Shown: positions 4,352 to 6,504 of the stretch, piece after piece
How positions within the stretch are numbered: the first letter of the stretch is position 1
Layout: each line of letters begins with the position of its first letter
NCBI GenBank assembly: GCA_002727895.1
Contig: PBUO01000054.1
Span: 27,085-33,588 of the forward strand
Length of the DNA stretch: 6,504 nucleotides
Source of the DNA: Acidimicrobiaceae bacterium
GTDB taxonomy: Bacteria; Actinomycetota; Acidimicrobiia; Acidimicrobiales; MedAcidi-G1
Reading direction: 5' to 3'
Made by a program: the position numbers and the translations under genes
Notes under the pieces: generated by a model
The model's database searches: none
The model's input: only the letters and a program-made list of their open reading frames with translations
Told to the model about the DNA's origin: nothing

Positions 4352-5746
4352 CTACCGATCCGGGGGGCGCGGGTCGGCGGCTGCGGCGAGCAGGACCTCG
4401 CCCGACGCCTCCGTGGTCGCGAAGGACGGGTCCAGGCCGGGGATCCGCAGGACGGCGTCCCTGTCAGGCCCCTCCTCTGGCACCGGGTGCCGCTGCAACT
4501 CCCAGAGCAGGGCGGGACGCTCGCCGTGCCAACGCACGGCGAAGCCCAGGCGCCCCGAGGGCGTGGCCAGGCCGTGAACCTCGACCGGACGCCCCCGCCA
4601 GGCGTCGGGCGCCACGGGCAGCAGGTCGAGTCCGTCTGCCGACGGTCGGACCACCGTCCGAGCCAGCGCCCGGAGCCGGCCGGCCGGGCGTCCGTCCGGG
4701 TCGGCCGGGTCGTCGTCGACGCCCCGGACCGCTGCCCGGGCCCGCGCTCGAGCGTCACCGGCGGCCGTGGCCTCGTCCGCCGCCGCAAAGAGCTCGGCCA
4801 GCGCGGCCAGGTCGTCCGGGTCGTCGTCCGCCGCCGCCACCACGAGTCCCAGCGCCAACGACCGCCCACCGAGCCCGTCGAGGCGGCCGAGGGCCTCGGA
4901 CGGCAGGCCCCAGCGGGCTAGCTCCAGAACTCCGGCCGGCTCGGGATCGGCCAGCAGCAGGTCCGCCAGCAGCGACCGGGATCCGTCCCCGTCGGGGACG
5001 TCCACCGTGGCCGCCCGGTCGAGGCGGCTCGCCCAACCGGCCAACACCCGCTCCACCGGCGGAAACAAGGCGGCCGGATCGCCGGCCAGATCCCCGCCGG
5101 GCACGGCGACGCGCAGGGCTGCCCGGTGGGGCAACGGCACCACCAGTGCGCCGGCGGCCAATCCGCTCCGACAGTGCACCGGTGCCGGAGGCTCGACGGT
5201 GGCCCGCCCGCCGACCACCTCGTCCCACAGGTCGCCCGCCGCGTCGACCAGCGCGTGGCGACCGGGCGCGCGGTCGACGACCGCTGCCACCTCGTCGTCG
5301 GCCACCAGCCGACGCCCGTCGACGGCCAGGCGATGGATCCGCCCACCCGGGGCGGCCCGGACGGCCACCGCCACGGCCACCGGGACCGCAGTCTCGTTGG
5401 TCAACTCGACCACCACCGCCGGACCCTGCGAGCCGTCGGCCTGTCCGGCCCAGGTGGTGGCCACCACGTCGGCCCCGTGGACCCGCATCCGGGTCTCGAC
5501 CACCGGCGCGTCCCCGGGCCGCACCTGGCGGACCGCCGCCTCGGTGGCCGGGGCGTACCACCGGTCGTCGCCGCCGATCCACCACTCCACGACGTGGTCC
5601 CGACCCGCCAAGGCGACGGTCCCCCGCTCGTCGACCACCGCCCGGAAGCCGTCGTCGGTCCCCACCCGGATCCCGGTCGGCGGCAACCCGGTCATCCCGG
5701 CCAGGTCGTGGGCGCGACGCGACCGAAAGCGGTCCAGCAGGCCCAC
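4352..5746 (-). CDS. Uncharacterised 464-residue protein, carbohydrate-enzyme-like beta-sandwich ends
   Basis: I do not recognise a named family. The protein has no signal peptide or membrane helix and is probably cytoplasmic. The N-terminal region (about residues 20-135) is strand-rich, with HVVEWWIGGDDRWYAP and a VVVELTNETAVPVAVAVAVR strand pair. The middle (about 225-350) is helical, Ala/Asp-rich and includes LADLLLADPEPAGVLELARWGLP. The C-terminal part (about 374-427) reads LLPVAPDAWRGRPVEVHG and then GFAVRWHGERPALLWEL, which resembles the closing beta-sandwich of (alpha/alpha)6-barrel glycoside hydrolases. I see no obvious catalytic acid pair, and the helical part is too short for a full barrel, so it may be a non-catalytic relative. 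The GTG at 5746 begins GLLDRFR two bases after the gpsA stop, which fits translational coupling. Longer in-frame starts overlap gpsA and give Arg/Gly-rich nonsense. The gene is solid; the function is unknown. Confidence 0.88.
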   Translation of the reverse strand: MGLLDRFRSRRAHDLAGMTGLPPTGIRVGTDDGFRAVVDERGTVALAGRDHVVEWWIGGDDRWYAPATEAAVRQVRPGDAPVVETRMRVHGADVVATTWAGQADGSQGPAVVVELTNETAVPVAVAVAVRAAPGGRIHRLAVDGRRLVADDEVAAVVDRAPGRHALVDAAGDLWDEVVGGRATVEPPAPVHCRSGLAAGALVVPLPHRAALRVAVPGGDLAGDPAALFPPVERVLAGWASRLDRAATVDVPDGDGSRSLLADLLLADPEPAGVLELARWGLPSEALGRLDGLGGRSLALGLVVAAADDDPDDLAALAELFAAADEATAAGDARARARAAVRGVDDDPADPDGRPAGRLRALARTVVRPSADGLDLLPVAPDAWRGRPVEVHGLATPSGRLGFAVRWHGERPALLWELQRHPVPEEGPDRDAVLRIPGLDPSFATTEASGEVLLAAAADPRPPDR

Positions 5747-5748
5747 GC

Positions 5749-6504
5749 TCAGGCCCCGTCGCCAGTCGGGGCCACCTCGGCGCCGGTCCGACGGGCCATG
5801 AGCGCCGACCACACCTCGGTGGGGGCCCGACCGTCTTCGAACACCGACCGCACCCCCTCGGCGATCGGCACCTCGATGCCCGCCGCGGCAGCCAGGCGGC
5901 ACGTCACTCCAGCGGCCCGCACGCCCTCTGCCACCTGGCTCATCCCGGACAACACCTCAGCGGGCGAACGGCCGCGACCCACCTGTTCGCCCACGTGCCG
6001 GTTGCGGCTCTGGTCGCTCATGCAGGTAGCCAGCACGTCGCCCAGTCCGGCCAGCCCTGACAGGGTCAACGGGTCGCCGCCGAGGGCCACGCCGAGGCGG
6101 GTCATCTCGGCCAGGCCCCGGGTGATCAGCGCCGCCCGGGCGTTGTCGCCCGTCTCCAGGCCCTCGGCCATACCGGCAGCCAGCGCCACCACGTTCTTCA
6201 CCGCCCCGCCGATCTCGCAGCCCACCAGGTCGTCGTTGGTGTAGACCCTCAGGCGGTCGGTCGTCAGGAGTTCCTGCAGGACGAGGGACACGCCGGGGTC
6301 GGTGGCCGCTGCCACGGTGGCCGCCGAGCGTCCTTCGAGGATTTCCCGGGCCAGGTTGGGTCCGGTCAGCACCCCCACCGGGTGGCCGGGCAGCAACTGG
6401 GCGGCCACCTGGCTCATCCGCAGGTCGGTCCCCTGCTCGAATCCCTTGGCCAGGCTGACCACCGGCACCCCGTCGGCCACCCCGGGTGCGGCCTCGGCCA
6501 GCAC
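5749..6504 (-). CDS. gpsA: Glycerol-3-phosphate dehydrogenase [NAD(P)+], N-terminus cut by window edge
   Basis: This cytoplasmic enzyme reduces dihydroxyacetone phosphate to sn-glycerol 3-phosphate, the backbone for phospholipid synthesis. The window holds the last 251 residues of a protein usually about 330 long, so the GxGxxG nucleotide-binding start is missing. The GTG codon at the very edge is an internal codon, not a start. Counting from the edge, visible signatures are SLAKGFE (17-23), LTGPNLAREI (46-55), the catalytic-lysine segment GCEIGGAVKNVVALAAG (95-111, Lys103), GDNARAALITRGLAEMTRLG (119-138) and SGLAGLGDVLATC followed by SRNRHVG (149-172). All key residues in this part are intact. 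It is followed by the 464-residue gene after 2 bases, so they are almost certainly co-transcribed. Identification is secure. Confidence 0.97.
   Translation of the reverse strand: MLAEAAPGVADGVPVVSLAKGFEQGTDLRMSQVAAQLLPGHPVGVLTGPNLAREILEGRSAATVAAATDPGVSLVLQELLTTDRLRVYTNDDLVGCEIGGAVKNVVALAAGMAEGLETGDNARAALITRGLAEMTRLGVALGGDPLTLSGLAGLGDVLATCMSDQSRNRHVGEQVGRGRSPAEVLSGMSQVAEGVRAAGVTCRLAAAAGIEVPIAEGVRSVFEDGRAPTEVWSALMARRTGAEVAPTGDGA

Noticed and set aside
4327..4869. In-frame N-terminal extension of rnhB
   Set aside because: The extension would lie inside the 464-residue gene in another frame, and RNase HII is normally about 200-230 residues.
5747..5902. 52-residue upstream extension of the 464-residue protein
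   Set aside because: It overlaps the gpsA end and is Arg/Gly-rich nonsense. GTG 5746, giving a GLLDRFR start right after the gpsA stop, is more natural.
2782..6060. Plus-strand open frame of about 1,090 codons
   Set aside because: It is antisense to five well-supported genes (including gpsA and rnhB), and its translation is low-complexity Pro/Arg/Gly-rich with no recognisable motif. Strong GC bias at third codon positions removes stops from the antisense frame.

Overview
The window is very GC-rich (roughly 70% or more by eye). It is packed with genes that are all read from the minus strand, so transcription runs from position 6504 down to position 1. Protein styles suggest Actinomycetota, most likely a marine or soil Acidimicrobiia-type lineage. 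The pointers are the TrmH-family subtype, the actinobacterial small membrane proteins, the 'CGGGDD' lipoprotein N-terminus and the GKG form of RNase HII. This placement comes from memory of family sequences, not from a search. There is no sign of a phage, transposon, CRISPR array, tRNA or rRNA, and no gene-free stretch exceeds 100 bases.

Layout in transcription order. Block A: gpsA (N-terminus cut by the window edge), then a 464-residue protein of unknown function starting 2 bases after the gpsA stop, then rnhB (RNase HII) 25 bases further on. Block B begins after a 94-base gap that carries a candidate leaderless promoter: a four-helix membrane protein of 142 residues, a 109-residue stand-alone NifU N-terminal-like protein, and a TrmH/SpoU-family RNA 2'-O-methyltransferase. 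Block C begins after a 63-base gap, also with a candidate leaderless promoter: a histidine-rich lipoprotein with a cupredoxin-like C-terminus, tightly followed by a large polytopic membrane protein that runs off the left edge.

Blocks A and B look like ordinary chromosomal housekeeping neighbourhoods (phospholipid precursor synthesis, ribonucleotide removal from DNA, RNA modification) mixed with small uncharacterised genes. Block C is the most likely place for an undescribed function. It pairs a surface-anchored protein carrying an HDHDHDHDH tract and further His pairs with an approximately eight-helix membrane protein that also has His residues in and around its helices. A metal-handling role at the cell envelope is a reasonable inference, but the sequence does not prove it.

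Long open frames on the plus strand (one of more than 1,000 codons) are composition artefacts antisense to the real genes.
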